This document shows positions 63,206 to 64,000 of a stretch of DNA of 64,000 bases, piece by piece. The stretch is from positions 1,922,001 through 1,986,000 of the forward strand of contig NZ_CP026372.1 of assembly GCF_002953135.1 (NCBI RefSeq). Direction: 5' to 3'. This DNA comes from Sphingobium sp. SCG-1 (GTDB lineage: Bacteria; Pseudomonadota; Alphaproteobacteria; Sphingomonadales; Sphingomonadaceae). Position numbers and translations under genes: made by a program. The notes below the pieces were generated by a model. That model did no database searches. It had not been told where the DNA came from and saw only the letters and a program-made list of their open reading frames with translations. Every line of letters begins with the position of its first letter. Positions within the stretch are counted from its first letter, which is position 1.

Positions 63206-64000
63206 ATGGCATCGAGAGCCGACCAGCTTGCATCCAGCATCAGTTTCGCCAAGTTCAGCCAGGCGACCGATCTGAAGAAGCGTCTGTGGTTTACCGTAGG
63301 CGCGCTGATCGTGTTCCGGTTCCTGAGCTTTGTGCCGCTGCCGGGTGTTGACCCAACTGTGCTAGCGGAGCTTTACAAGCAGACGCAGGGCGGCATCCTC
63401 GACATCTTCAACACCTTCTCGGGTGGTTCGCTTCAGCGCATGAGCCTCATCGCGCTGGGCGTTATGCCCTACATCACGGCGTCGATTGTGGTGCAGCTTT
63501 CCGCGTCGCTTTCGCCCCAATTGGCGGCAATCAAGAAGGAGGGCGAAAGCGGGCGTAAGAAGCTCAACCAATATACGCGTTACGGGACCGTCGGTCTGAC
63601 GGCCGTGCAAGGCTATTTCATTGCCGTCGGGCTGGAGAGCTTCGGCGCCCAAGCCGGGCAACAGGCCGTGGTTGACCCCGGCATGCTGTTCCGCGTTGCT
63701 GCGGTCATATCGCTGATCGGCGGCACGATGTTCCTGATGTGGCTGGGTGAGCAGATCACCAGCCGCGGCATCGGCAACGGTACATCGCTCATCATCATGG
63801 CGGGCATCGTCGCGCAACTTCCCGTAACGCTGAGCAATCTGTTCGCGTCGGGTCGCGAAGGTTCGATCTCCGGTCTGCTCATCATGGGCGTCATCGTGCT
63901 TTGCCTGGGCCTGATCGCTTTCATCTGCTTCATGGAGCGTGCCCAGCGCCGCGTGCTGATCCAGTATCCCAAGCGCCAAACGCGCCAGGGCATCATGCAG
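63206..64000 (+). CDS. secY: Preprotein translocase subunit SecY (3' end beyond the window)
   Basis: The first 265 residues are visible from ATG 63206. Membrane segments begin at about 27 (RLWFTVGALIVFRFLSFVPL) and 76. The conserved GVDPTVLAELY, LGVMPYITASIVVQLSASLS and GERGRKKLNQYTRYG-type segment (reads GESGRKKLNQYTRYG) are seen. It forms the protein-conducting channel of the inner membrane with SecE and SecG. The gene runs off the end of the window. Confidence 0.96.
   Translation, partial: MASRADQLASSISFAKFSQATDLKKRLWFTVGALIVFRFLSFVPLPGVDPTVLAELYKQTQGGILDIFNTFSGGSLQRMSLIALGVMPYITASIVVQLSASLSPQLAAIKKEGESGRKKLNQYTRYGTVGLTAVQGYFIAVGLESFGAQAGQQAVVDPGMLFRVAAVISLIGGTMFLMWLGEQITSRGIGNGTSLIIMAGIVAQLPVTLSNLFASGREGSISGLLIMGVIVLCLGLIAFICFMERAQRRVLIQYPKRQTRQGIMQ

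Overview
The window looks like chromosome from a sphingomonad-type alphaproteobacterium (Sphingobium, Sphingomonas or Novosphingobium relatives). This is inferred from the GC-rich coding sequence, the merged str-S10-spc ribosomal cluster, the DUF3363 relaxase/ParB-like accessory module, the TonB receptor and a GAAC-N7-GAAC SOS box. No 16S rRNA gene is present, so genus is not settled.

Layout. (1) 1-6.4 kb: a tight operon of helical-repeat proteins, a frameshifted restriction-endonuclease-like protein and a HEPN/zinc-ribbon protein. It has the architecture of a defence locus and I cannot match it to a named system. (2) 6.4-14 kb: a mobilisation module (ParB-like, small HTH, nucleotidyltransferase-HEPN protein, SOS-box gene, DUF3363 relaxase, ribbon-helix-helix protein, excisionase-like HTH) with no conjugation apparatus. 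(3) 14-23 kb: small accessory genes (DUF1810, NIPSNAP-like, Nudix, secreted proteins, orphan HEPN domain, IS3 remnant) around an acetate-permease pair DUF485-ActP. (4) 23-30 kb: the widespread MoxR/DUF58/DUF4129/DUF4350/SpoIIM/RDD cluster. (5) 30-39 kb: small genes, then LysR / cupin thiol-dioxygenase-like / MFS exporter, a TonB-dependent siderophore receptor and an FAD monooxygenase. (6) 39-45.6 kb: an intact tyrosine integrase, an AT-rich secreted trypsin-like protease with a secreted partner, and a graveyard of integrase and flotillin pieces against tRNA-Glu. (7) 45.7-48.1 kb: recJ and a carboxymuconolactone decarboxylase-like gene. (8) 48.4-64 kb: rpsL-rpsG-fusA-tuf-rpsJ through secY, all co-directional.

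The accessory two thirds is decaying or poorly assembled. Five genes carry what look like single-base frameshifts (near 3832, 15266, 16620, 31690 and 45238), while the ribosomal third shows none. The best candidates for something undescribed are the 1-6.4 kb operon and the secreted protease/partner pair at 41.4-43.6 kb.
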